Assembly: GCA_025354065.1 (NCBI GenBank)
Contig: JANXNM010000542.1
Span: 1-29,453 of the forward strand
From: Synechococcales cyanobacterium 340R_concoct_173_sub
GTDB lineage: Bacteria > Cyanobacteriota > Cyanobacteriia > Leptolyngbyales > Leptolyngbyaceae
Direction of reading: 5' to 3'
DNA length: 29,453 bases
Part shown: piece by piece, positions 8,569 through 16,766 of the stretch
How the letters are laid out: each line of letters starts with the position of its first letter
Numbering within the stretch: position 1 is the first letter of the stretch
Translations under genes and position numbers: made by a program
Notes under the pieces: model-generated
What the model was told of the DNA's origin: nothing
The model's database searches: none
Seen by the model: the letters and a program-made list of their open reading frames with translations, nothing else

Positions 8569-8598
8569 ATAACTTATAGAAAATAAATAACTTATAGA
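8563..8598 (+). repeat. 18-bp perfect tandem duplication across a stop codon
   Basis: Two adjacent identical copies of AAATAAATAACTTATAGA (8563-8580 and 8581-8598). The first copy contains the TAA stop of the methyltransferase gene, so the duplication leaves the protein unchanged. Probably recent slippage. Confidence 0.9.
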
Positions 8599-8612
8599 TA
8601 AGCCCACAAAAA

Positions 8613-8646
8613 ATCGGCCTAGAAAATCTTCCAAGCCGATGTATTT
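8613..8646. terminator. Probable bidirectional terminator between convergent genes
   Basis: An inverted repeat with outer arms ATCGGC (8613-8618) and GCCGAT (8635-8640) and partly paired inner bases. An A-run (8608-8613) lies on the left and GTATTTTA on the right. It sits between the ends of the methyltransferase gene (plus) and the RlpA-like gene (minus), so it could stop transcripts from either side. Confidence 0.6.
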
Positions 8647-8732
8647 TAAAGTTCCGATTCAGGCCCATTTATATACTGAGGATGGGGAACGGGTCGGCCC
8701 AACATCATCAATAAATCGTCAACCAATTAAGC

Positions 8733-9761
8733 CTAACGGCCCATCACTTCCAAACGAATGGGAGCAACACCCGAATCCATTACGCCAATAATTCGAGCTG
8801 CACCCGCCGAAAGATCCAAAATACGACCACCATGGTAAGGACCACGATCGTTAATTCGGACTAACACCATACGACCTGTATCTAAATTTGTCACCCGAAC
8901 CCGAGTTCCCATAGGCAACGACGGATGAGCTGCTGTCAAAGCATCTTGATTAAATACTTCGCCGCTGGCTGTATAGTTTCCATCAAAACCCGGACCATAC
9001 CAGGATGCCATTCCTTGAACCGACGACAATACGGTGCCAGAGGGAATTAGTGTGGTTGAAACGATCGCATTTTTCGGCTTGCCTTCCACTTGGTTCATGG
9101 GAGACGCATCACCTAAAAGACGACGCAAGCGATTGGTGACTTGTAATGCATCACGTTCTAGATTTTTGCTGGTGTCTGGAGATACGGTCTGAGAGTCAAT
9201 AACAACGATTTCATCACCATCGACTTGGACCGTGTATCGCTCAGTTTTATCAGACTTCCAAGACACAGAAATCTTCTTTGCATCAACACCCGTGCGGTGG
9301 AGCTGATTTATTTTTGCTGCGATCGCACTGGCCCGCGCCGTAGGATCCCTTGATATAGCAGCATCAGAATTTTTAGATGAAGCGCCATCAATAGACTCTG
9401 AGGTCTCACCGGATATGGCCTTCGATTTCTGAATTACTATTGATCTCTGCTGGATCCCCAATTTGGTCCCATCGGTTGCAGAGCCTTGAGGCATCGTAAA
9501 ATTAAGAACCGGAATATTGCGAACGTAAACCGTTGCAGTTTGTACTCCAGCATTGACGTAGGTATGAACCTTCGCAATTGTTTCATCCTGAGCCTGCGAT
9601 GATGTCGTCGCTGGCTGCTCACCCATTTTGACTTGCTCATTGCTGTCAGATTGGGGCGTTGGGGCGGCTTGCGCGAGACCAACTTGGGGTTGTGTAGTAA
9701 CAGCCGTAATTGAAAACAAAGTCGCAATTAAGCCTAAACTACCAGAAATTGAGTTGTTCAT
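8733..9761 (-). CDS. rlpA: Secreted RlpA-like double-psi beta-barrel protein
   Basis: A 342-residue exported protein. From ATG 9761, preceded by AAGGA, it opens with a signal peptide (MNNSISGSLGLIATLFSITA...GLAQA, cleavage probably near residue 30). An upstream in-frame start at 9857 would bury this signal and is rejected. The middle is Gln/Ser/Thr-rich without a clear domain, although LHRTGVDAKKISVSWKSDKTERYTVQVDGD looks like a small repeat-type domain. The last ~90 residues are the RlpA barrel: GMASWYGPGFDGNYTASGE, LTAAHPSLPMGTRVRVTN, and RINDRGPYHGGRILDLS with the conserved Asp. RlpA proteins act on denuded peptidoglycan glycans or bind the septal wall. No SPOR domain is present. Confidence 0.93.
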   Translation of the reverse strand: MNNSISGSLGLIATLFSITAVTTQPQVGLAQAAPTPQSDSNEQVKMGEQPATTSSQAQDETIAKVHTYVNAGVQTATVYVRNIPVLNFTMPQGSATDGTKLGIQQRSIVIQKSKAISGETSESIDGASSKNSDAAISRDPTARASAIAAKINQLHRTGVDAKKISVSWKSDKTERYTVQVDGDEIVVIDSQTVSPDTSKNLERDALQVTNRLRRLLGDASPMNQVEGKPKNAIVSTTLIPSGTVLSSVQGMASWYGPGFDGNYTASGEVFNQDALTAAHPSLPMGTRVRVTNLDTGRMVLVRINDRGPYHGGRILDLSAGAARIIGVMDSGVAPIRLEVMGR

Positions 9762-10345
9762 ACTGTCCTTAGTGTGAAGAAGCACTTGGGACTGGTCTAC
9801 GCGATCGGACAATTTAAATCTAGAACGCTTTAAAACAAAGGCACCAGAACCGTCCACCGAAGGTCATTGCCAAAAAACAAATGGCAAGTCCCATATTCGT
9901 ACCCAATCCACATTCATTCTCTGAGTTCGGAACTGCACAAGACTAGCATGAAGTTTTGCGATCGTATATCTAGTGAGAGTACGCAACCGACAAAATTTTA
10001 TCTCGTCTTCACAAAGTGTTATGCCCAGAAAGGCAATCTAGTCCATGAAATTTAGGCGATTACAGCAAAAAATGCTACTTTGGCTTCATGAAAACTTCAC
10101 GATAGAATCGACAATTTGAAGCCCGATCGAACGAGTTATGAGGTGAATTATTTAAACTTTGATTAGAACTTAAGCGTTAACCACCTTAAACAGAGGGCCG
10201 TAATTTGCGGTAATACTTCTTTGAATCACAGCAATTGTCAGGATCAAGGGACTTGAATAATTTAATTAAGCAATGAATATTGCGATTCTTGACGTTAACT
10301 TGAACCTGAGGGCAATAAGCACAGTACAATGGCTAGCGCACAAAA
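9762..10345. other. Intergenic region between divergent rlpA and purM
   Basis: About 580 bp holding the promoters of two divergent genes. A short inverted repeat (TTGCCA 9867-9872, TGGCAA 9882-9887) is present, and TACAAT at 10325-10330 just before purM could be a -10 element with TTGAAC at 10300-10305 upstream (19-bp spacing, weak). A 62-codon plus-strand ORF at 9867 lacks coding character and is not annotated. Confidence 0.5.
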
Positions 10346-11398
10346 ATGGACAGTTCCCAAACCATGGACTACAAGTCAGCCGGAGTAGATGTCGAAGCAG
10401 GACGCGATTTTGTTAAGCGCATCACCCAGACCGTTGAAAAAACCTATCGGCCTGAAGTTCTGGGTAAATTAGGCGGCTTCGGCGGTATGTTTAGCCTGCC
10501 GACTGGATATCAGGAACCTGTGTTGGTGTCTGGGACTGACGGTGTGGGTACCAAATTAAAATTGGCCCATCAACTCGATCGACACGATACCGTTGGCATT
10601 GATCTGGTCGCCATGTGTGTGAATGATGTGCTGTGTTGCGGTGCGGAGCCATTATTTTTCCTGGATTATCTAGCAACGGGACAGCTTGAACCGGAGCAGT
10701 TAGTTCAAGTCGTCAACGGGATTGCTAAAGGCTGCGAGCTTTCGGGCGTGGCGCTTTTGGGGGGTGAGACGGCAGAAATGCCCGGATTTTATCAGGTTGG
10801 GGAATATGACTTAGCTGGATTTTGCGTTGGGATTGTGGAAAAAAGCAAGATTCTGGATCCAGAAAAAATTCAAGTGGGAGATGTGGCGATCGGCCTAGCC
10901 AGTAGCGGCGTTCACAGTAATGGCTTTAGTTTAGTCCGCAAAATTATCAGCGATGGTGGGTTTGACTGGAACGATCGGCCCTTGGGTCTGGGCGGAAGTT
11001 TGGGCGATGTTCTGCTTACTCCCACACAGCTTTATGTAAAACCTGTGCTGGCTGCGCTGAAATCAACTTTGGATATAAAAGGATTGGCTCACATTACGGG
11101 CGGCGGATTACCTGAGAATTTACCTCGATGTTTAGGTGCAGGACAATCCATTAAACTGGATCCAGCATCTTGGGATCCCATACAGATTTTCGAGTGGCTA
11201 GCCGAGGTCGGATGCGTCAGTAGAAAAGCGATGTTCAATACCTTTAATATGGGAATTGGAATGGTGGCGATTGTGTCCTCAGATAATGCAAATAGGGCGA
11301 TCGACTTTTTTCAAGAACAAAAATTGCCTACCTATCGGATTGGCGAAATTATTGAGGGTAATGGTGAAGTGGTGGGTTTGTATCGATCAGAAAAATAA
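10346..11398 (+). CDS. purM: Phosphoribosylformylglycinamidine cyclo-ligase (AIR synthetase)
   Basis: Fifth step of purine synthesis: ATP-dependent closure of FGAM to aminoimidazole ribotide, in the cytoplasm. The 350-residue product has the expected length. Signatures are [17 protein letters not shown] at the N-terminus, [14 protein letters not shown] (ATP/phosphate loop), [51 protein letters not shown] and [13 protein letters not shown]. Start ATG 10346 is taken. ATG 10364 (MDYKSAG) is equally plausible by homology, and neither has a good ribosome binding site. It is followed after 56 bp by ksgA on the same strand. Confidence 0.97.
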   Translation: MDSSQTMDYKSAGVDVEAGRDFVKRITQTVEKTYRPEVLGKLGGFGGMFSLPTGYQEPVLVSGTDGVGTKLKLAHQLDRHDTVGIDLVAMCVNDVLCCGAEPLFFLDYLATGQLEPEQLVQVVNGIAKGCELSGVALLGGETAEMPGFYQVGEYDLAGFCVGIVEKSKILDPEKIQVGDVAIGLASSGVHSNGFSLVRKIISDGGFDWNDRPLGLGGSLGDVLLTPTQLYVKPVLAALKSTLDIKGLAHITGGGLPENLPRCLGAGQSIKLDPASWDPIQIFEWLAEVGCVSRKAMFNTFNMGIGMVAIVSSDNANRAIDFFQEQKLPTYRIGEIIEGNGEVVGLYRSEK

Positions 11399-11437
11399 GC
11401 ACGCGATAAATACTAAATGAGGATAAATCACAATATA

Positions 11438-11471
11438 GTGATCAAAACAAAACAGTGATCAAAACAAAAAA
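11438..11471 (+). repeat. 17-bp tandem duplication containing the ksgA start codon
   Basis: GTGATCAAAACAAAACA (11438-11454) is followed directly by GTGATCAAAACAAAAAA (11455-11471), 16 of 17 bases identical. Each copy begins with GTG. The first GTG opens a 6-codon reading frame whose TGA (11456-11458) overlaps the second GTG, the annotated start of ksgA. Confidence 0.9.
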
Positions 11472-12348
11472 ACAGTTTGGCCAACATTGGCTTAGAAGTG
11501 AAAAAGCGCTTGCTAAAATTGTATTAGCGGCTGAGTTGCAAGCAGGCGATCGGGTCTTGGAAATTGGTCCAGGAACCGGAATTTTAACTCGGCCTTTGCT
11601 CGATGGAGCCGACTCTGTGGTTGGTGTTGAGGTCGATCGAAACCTGTGCGAGCGACTGACGAAATCGTTGGGTAAAGTCGAGAAATTTCTGCTGCTTCAG
11701 GGCGACTTTTTGACAATGGATTTGCCTAGTATGCTGGAATCACTACCTGCCTTTAGGAATCCTAGAAAAGTCGTTGCCAATATTCCCTATAATATTACTG
11801 GACCCATTCTCGAAAAGCTCCTCGGGACTATTTCAAATCCAAACCCAAATCCCTTTGATTCAATTGTTTTATTGGTTCAAAAGGAAGTAGCGTTGCGGCT
11901 TTGTGCTAAGGCGAATAACTCGAATTATGGCGCATTGTCCATTCGAGTTCAATATATGGCCGATTGTGAGTTCTTATTTGATGTTCCGGCGAAGTCCTTT
12001 GTGCCAGCACCTAAGGTTGATTCGGCGGTGATTCGGATTAAACCAAGACCCATTCCAATTCCCGCTCAAGATCCACTGTATTTGGAACGGATTTTGAAAA
12101 TGGGCTTCTCTAGCCGACGTAAAATGATGCGAAATAATTTGAAAAGCATTATTAATACGGAAGAATTAAGCCAACTGCTCGAAACGTTGGGGGAAAGCGG
12201 TCAATCACGCGCTGAGCAATTGAGTTTGTTGCAGTGGGTGGCATTGAGCGATCGGTTGAAAGCCTATGTTTTAGAGCATCCACAATCTGAGCTGAATTTA
12301 GCTGATCCAATTTCAGAAACAGATGAAACAGAGGAGGATTTGGACTAA
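11455..12348 (+). CDS. rsmA: 16S rRNA (adenine(1518)-N6/adenine(1519)-N6)-dimethyltransferase
   Basis: KsgA/RsmA dimethylates two adjacent adenines in the 3' helix of 16S rRNA during late 30S assembly. The 297-residue product starts at GTG 11455 as MIKTKKQFGQHWL, the usual family opening. Further signatures are the SAM-binding loop VLEIGPGTGILTRPL, the acidic VVGVEVDRNL, the catalytic motif VVANIPYNITGPIL (NxPY), VQKEVALRLCA, and VPAKSFVPAPKVDSAVIRI. The C-terminus ends in an acidic tail (SETDETEEDLD). The start codon lies inside a tandem duplication that also creates a possible 6-codon leader frame. It lies between purM and speE. Confidence 0.96.
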   Translation: MIKTKKQFGQHWLRSEKALAKIVLAAELQAGDRVLEIGPGTGILTRPLLDGADSVVGVEVDRNLCERLTKSLGKVEKFLLLQGDFLTMDLPSMLESLPAFRNPRKVVANIPYNITGPILEKLLGTISNPNPNPFDSIVLLVQKEVALRLCAKANNSNYGALSIRVQYMADCEFLFDVPAKSFVPAPKVDSAVIRIKPRPIPIPAQDPLYLERILKMGFSSRRKMMRNNLKSIINTEELSQLLETLGESGQSRAEQLSLLQWVALSDRLKAYVLEHPQSELNLADPISETDETEEDLD

Positions 12349-12456
12349 AGCATGAAATGCCAAGACATTTTGTCATCAAGGCATCTTGAGTCCGTACCAC
12401 TGACATCGTATGCTTAAATGCTGATATTTTATTTCACTAGAGGCGACGATCCTAAC

Positions 12457-13353
12457 ATGCCCCATCCTGATCACCCTGCATCCCCCCAAAAACAGCCGAA
12501 CGAGTGGCTAACTGATAGCAATGGCGAACTTGCATTGTCGATTCGGTTCAAGGGCGATCGTCTTTTTCAAGAACAGTCGCCGTATCAGACCGTTGAAGTA
12601 TTTGATACCCATAGCTGCGGGAAAATGCTGACGATCGATAGCATGGTGATGTGTACGGAATGGGACGAAGCGGCCTATCACGAGATGATCACTCATGTGC
12701 CGATGTTGACTCATCCAGGGATTAAGGATGTACTAGTCATCGGCGCGGGTGACGGTGGAACAATTCGGGAATTGATGCGCCATTCCAGCGTTGAGAAAGT
12801 AGTAATGGTCGAAATTGATGAGGCGGTTGTGCGGGCCTCTAAATTATTTTTGCCAACTATTTCCTCAGCCTTTGATAATCCTAAGTTGACGCTATTGATT
12901 GATGATGGAATTAAATTTGTGAGTGATGCGACGGATGCATCCTATGATTTAGTAATTATTGATTCATCGGATCCAGTTGGTCCTTCGGAAGGATTATTCA
13001 CGAAGTCATTCTACGAAGATGTTCATCGAATTCTTCGTCCCGGCGGCGTTATCACTGTCCAAAGTGAATCCCCATCCTTCAATCCGAAAGCTTTCACTGA
13101 ACTGAATCCCTGTTTGAAATCAGTGTTTGGCGAAGATCAAGTGCATTGTTATTTAGTATTCATTCCCACATACCCTACGGGATTGTGGAGTTTGACCTAT
13201 TGTTCTAAAGATGGTCCACATCCACTCAAACAATTTGATGCCGCTAAGTCTTCAGCATTCGCAAAAGAGCATGGGTTACGTTACTACAATGAAGATGTTC
13301 ATACGGCGGCGTTTAGTTTGCCAACATACATTCGCAATATGATCAATCAGTAG
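12457..13353 (+). CDS. speE: Spermidine synthase (polyamine aminopropyltransferase)
   Basis: Transfers the aminopropyl group of decarboxylated SAM to putrescine. From ATG 12457, with AGAGGCG at 12439-12445, the protein has 298 residues; ATG 12418 in frame adds 13 residues but has no visible binding site. Signatures are EQSPYQTVEVFDT, GKMLTIDSMVMCTEWDEAAYHEMITHVPM, the nucleotide loop VIGAGDGGTIRELMRH, VEIDEAVV, the catalytic DLVIIDSSDPVGPSEGLF, and FIPTYPTGLWS. The ureohydrolase gene follows after 46 bp, so putrescine supply and use may be co-expressed. Substrate choice within the family (putrescine, spermidine or agmatine) cannot be read from the sequence. Confidence 0.94.
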   Translation: MPHPDHPASPQKQPNEWLTDSNGELALSIRFKGDRLFQEQSPYQTVEVFDTHSCGKMLTIDSMVMCTEWDEAAYHEMITHVPMLTHPGIKDVLVIGAGDGGTIRELMRHSSVEKVVMVEIDEAVVRASKLFLPTISSAFDNPKLTLLIDDGIKFVSDATDASYDLVIIDSSDPVGPSEGLFTKSFYEDVHRILRPGGVITVQSESPSFNPKAFTELNPCLKSVFGEDQVHCYLVFIPTYPTGLWSLTYCSKDGPHPLKQFDAAKSSAFAKEHGLRYYNEDVHTAAFSLPTYIRNMINQ

Positions 13354-13399
13354 AGAATACATCGGAAATAATCACTAGAAATCTATCCATAGAGGTTTT

Positions 13400-14437
13400 A
13401 TGACAAATCAATTGAATGATTATGACCCCAATGGCATTGGGCAAGTGAATGGAAACCTCTATGGATTGCCCTTCGATTATGATTCTGCAAATCTAATTGT
13501 GTTTGGAGTCCCTTGGGAAGTCACGGTGTCCTATCGAGCCGGAACATCTCAAGGACCAGCGCAGGTTTTAGCGGCCTCTCCGCAATTGGATCTGTTTGAT
13601 TTTGACAATCCTGAGGGCTGGAAGCAAGGCATTTTTATGGCAGAAATCCCCCAAGATATTCTAGATAAAAATGTTCATTACCGATCGCAAGCAGCGCAAG
13701 TTATTGAACGATTGGAACAGGGAAGAAAATTGAATGAATTACCTGATTTAACTCAGGTCTTAGCGGGAATCAATCAAGTTTGTGAACGCGTAAATGTTTG
13801 GTTGTACGATCGCACTCGTGCAGCATTGCAATTGGGTAAGCGTGTGGCCGTCATTGGCGGCGATCATAGCGCTCCGTTGGGGTGTTTTCGAGCGTTGGCT
13901 GAACAGTATGATAATTTTGGCATTTTGCATATTGATGCCCATGCTGATTTACGAAATGGCTACGAGGGATTCAAGTATTCTCATGCGTCCATTATGTTCA
14001 ATGCTTTGGAAATTCCCCAAATCACCAAACTGATTCAAGTGGGACTGCGAGATATTTGCCAAGATGAGGTGAATTTAATCAATGGCAGTAACAATAGGGT
14101 TATTGCCCATTATGATTCAGCGCTCCAGCAACAATTGTATTCAGGAAAATCTTGGATTGAAATTTGTCGTGAAATCATTGCACCATTGCCGCAGAATGTT
14201 CATATTAGTTTTGATGTAGATGGCCTTGATCCAAAGCTTTGTCCCAATACTGGAACCCCCGTCCCTGGGGGATTAGAACTAGAGCAAACCTATTGTTTGT
14301 TTCGGGAAGTGGTGAAAAGTGGGCGCAAAATTATTGGATATGATCTATGCGAAGTGGGCAATGCAGAATGGGATGGAAATGTGGGTGCGAGGATTGTTTA
14401 TAAACTTGCGAATTTGATGGATAAATCTTGGAAATAG
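13400..14437 (+). CDS. speB: Ureohydrolase (agmatinase/arginase superfamily)
   Basis: A 345-residue di-metal ureohydrolase. All metal ligands are visible: His156 in GGDHS, Asp179, His181 and Asp183 in DAHAD, and Asp272 and Asp274 in SFDVDGLDP. The N-terminal GVPWEVTVSYRAGTSQGP and the C-terminal GYDLCEVGN are family features. The protein is longer than classical agmatinase (about 306 residues), with an extra helical stretch around residues 80-150. Adjacency to speE favours agmatinase (agmatine to putrescine plus urea). However, one cyanobacterial protein long annotated as SpeB is a nickel-dependent guanidine hydrolase, so the substrate is not settled. The gene symbol is by context. Confidence 0.85.
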   Translation: MTNQLNDYDPNGIGQVNGNLYGLPFDYDSANLIVFGVPWEVTVSYRAGTSQGPAQVLAASPQLDLFDFDNPEGWKQGIFMAEIPQDILDKNVHYRSQAAQVIERLEQGRKLNELPDLTQVLAGINQVCERVNVWLYDRTRAALQLGKRVAVIGGDHSAPLGCFRALAEQYDNFGILHIDAHADLRNGYEGFKYSHASIMFNALEIPQITKLIQVGLRDICQDEVNLINGSNNRVIAHYDSALQQQLYSGKSWIEICREIIAPLPQNVHISFDVDGLDPKLCPNTGTPVPGGLELEQTYCLFREVVKSGRKIIGYDLCEVGNAEWDGNVGARIVYKLANLMDKSWK

Positions 14438-14465
14438 AGAGATTTATATACTGCTATGATAAAAT

Positions 14466-15942
14466 TTAATTAGTAGGTAATTCTAAAATGAACTGACTAC
14501 CTTCGCCTAATTTCGATCGGCAATAGAAACGTCCTCCATGTTGTTCGGTAATAATTTTATAACTAATTGCTAGCCCCAATCCTTGCCCCTGTCCTACAGG
14601 TTTCGTCGTAAAAAAGGGATTAAAAATTTTGTCTTGAATGACATCTGGTATCCCTATGCCATTATCAGAAACCCCTAATGCGAATCCAAGGACGACGATC
14701 GCATTCAATAGGGTCTGTATCAATCCTAATGTGGTGAGAAATCTCTTCACTAAGGGACATTTCAGGATCTCTAAGGGCATCAATTGCATTATTAAAGATA
14801 TTCATGAATACTTGATTAAGCTGCCCCGGATAGCATTGTAGGGGGCTGAGTTCACCATAGGTTTTAACAACCATAATAGGGGGATATACTTTTCCGGTTT
14901 TAATATCCGTGTGGGCCTTGAGGCGATTTTGTAAAATCAGTAATGTGCTATCAATTCCCATATGTAGATCGACAGTTTTCAATCCTGTCTCGTCGAGCCG
15001 CGAAAAGTTCCGTAAAGACACCACTATCTCCCGAATCCGATCGGTTCCTCCTTTCATTGATTGTAAAAGTTTGCCAAAATCTTGCTTCAGAAATTCAATA
15101 TCTAGGTCTTTTCGTTTTTGGGCGATCGTATCATTGGGATTGGGATAGCACTGTTCATAGAGTAATAACAAATCTATAAAATCCTGATAATATTCCTGAG
15201 CTGGCAAAAGATTACCATGGATGAAATTCACTGGATTATTAATTTCATGGGCAATTCCCGCAACCAATTGACCTAGACTAGACATCTTCTCTGAATGGAC
15301 CATTTGAGCTTGGGTCTGTTTCAGTTCCTGAAGTGTGGATTCCAGACAATTAGCATATTGTTGAAGCTTTAGTTCTCCGGATTTACGCTGAATAAAAACC
15401 CCAAGCTGCTCTCCGAAAACATTCAAAAGAGTAATCAACTCATCATCTAAAACTTGATCATCTTGAGTTAAAAAGGTAATAACACCGACCAATTGAACTT
15501 GATTTGAAATCGGAAAGCCATAACCATGTCTGAGGTTTAAGTGGTGTGCAAAATCTTGACGAGCAAAGCTGGGATTATCAACTAGATTCTTGAAGTACAA
15601 GGGCATATTCTTGGCCCAAATCTGTCCCGGAAGTCCTTCTCCACAAGAGAATTTAGCGATCGTTTCCTGTTGATTAATTTCAACCTGTAATCCCGGTAAA
15701 ATCCAAAAATGTTGCCGTTGAAGCTGTTGCTCAGTCTCCGATCGCGACCAATATTCCCCAAACCGCCAATCAAATCCTTCACAGAAAAGCTTTAATGCTC
15801 CTTCGATCGCTACTTCAAGGGTTTCCGCATGGGCAAGCAGTTGGCTCAAATGAGATTGAACCTCAAGACGCTTTTCTAAAATCACAAGACGATGATTAAG
15901 CTGCTCTAAATTATCTAAATGGTGACCGATGCAATCGAACAT
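14466..15942 (-). pseudogene. GAF-domain sensor histidine kinase, frameshifted
   Basis: The gene starts at ATG 15942. Residues about 25-160 form a GAF-like domain (GEGLPGQIWAKNMPLYFKNL, GYGFPISNQVQLVGVITFLT). A coiled coil leads to the HisKA H-box SSLGQLVAGIAHEINNPVNF, then the N box QLNQVFMNIFNNAIDAL. The frame then ends at TGA just after PWIRIRGF (stop at 14665-14667). The rest (VSDNGIGIPDVIQDKIFNPF, GQGQGLGLAISYKII, stop at 14466) continues in another frame. Removing one base from the four-C run at 14672-14675 restores IRVSDNGIG and a kinase of about 492 residues with intact G1 and G2 boxes. Either a real inactivating insertion, a phase-variable run or a sequencing error. Confidence 0.88.
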
Positions 15943-16541
15943 GAAACGAAATACCGCCCAACAAGTAAAGGACTAGAATTATGGAAACAATTTAGCTGAA
16001 TCCCCATTAGACTTGATCTTCTCGTACCAATCTGATGCACAGAACACTAAATTGCGTCGATCGTGAGTAAAATGTGTAAAATCTATGTAAATTTAATCGG
16101 GTATCTATTACACCAAGTTAGTATGCTCAAACACGTTGAAAATAAAACAGTTATTTAAAGCTAATTCATGCGATCTATTAAGTGCCCAGTAGTTCCAGAT
16201 TCAAATTTAGAATTCTAGAATACAGTGGTTAGGGATGCGAGGCTACCCATGGAGAGTATGTCCACGGTTAACATCAAATAAAATCTATAACTCTAATTGT
16301 GAATGAACTTGCGATCGGGATCCGCAGTTTCGGTACTTTAGAAAAATCTTCGCAATTATCTTCGCAATTATAAATGATGACCACAGCCACGATCGCCTGC
16401 TCCATTTATCTATATTTTACCGATCGATCGTGATTGCCTGATGAATCTTATCCCGTGACAGATTCAATCATAATACTACAGAGACATTGAGCGGTGGATG
16501 AGTCGGAAACCATTCAATTTTGAACAACTTTCCATAATTTT
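15943..16541. other. Non-coding region rich in short repeats
   Basis: About 600 bp without a convincing gene on either strand. It contains a perfect 12-bp tandem duplication (TCTTCGCAATTA at 16347-16358 and 16359-16370) and a 10-bp palindrome TAGAATTCTA near 16207. I searched for a HicA-like toxin next to the HicB remnant and saw none. Confidence 0.5.
16347..16370 (+). repeat. 12-bp perfect tandem duplication
   Basis: TCTTCGCAATTA occurs twice in direct succession in the gene-free region between the frameshifted kinase and the HicB remnant. No function is apparent. Confidence 0.85.
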
Positions 16542-16766
16542 CTAAGCTGCTTGTGGAATTCTAAATGCGATCGGTTCTGGGATCGGTTGAGTATTATCCT
16601 CAATAACTTTGATTAATCCTTCCAAAACATCCTATCCATTCTCAACAGCCTATTGATAAGTACTACCATGGGTAATGAAGTGCTGCCAAGGAAATTCAGG
16701 GCAATGAACTAAATAGAGTTAATCTCCTTCAGACCATTGAATCACTATTGTATATTTAAGATTCAT
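16542..16766 (-). pseudogene. HicB-family antitoxin-like pseudogene with three nonsense codons
   Basis: Reading from ATG 16766 gives MNLKYTIVIQWSEGD, a stop (TAA 16719-16721), LYLVHCPEFPWQHFITHGST then YQ, a stop (TAG 16650-16652), AVENG, a stop (TAG 16632-16634), then DVLEGLIKVIEDNTQP... and a final RIPQAA before TAG 16542-16544. This is the HicB/UPF0150 pattern (Y.V.W.E.D..Y.V..PEFP...THG.TY.EA..N..E.LE..I) with no frameshift across 74 codons. Each internal stop is one C-to-T change from a Gln codon. The ATG overlaps the stop of the Uma2 gene as ATGA, so the two were once co-translated. No toxin partner of HicA type is visible. Confidence 0.85.

Noticed and set aside
9867..10055. 62-codon plus-strand ORF upstream of purM
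   Set aside because: No ribosome binding site, no recognisable pattern and no sign of coding bias.
16542..16766. Stop-codon reassignment (TAR read as Gln) as explanation for the HicB-like gene
   Set aside because: Neighbouring genes use TAA and TAG as normal stops (for example ndhH and sigF), and the gene lies in host-like DNA; simple decay is more economical.
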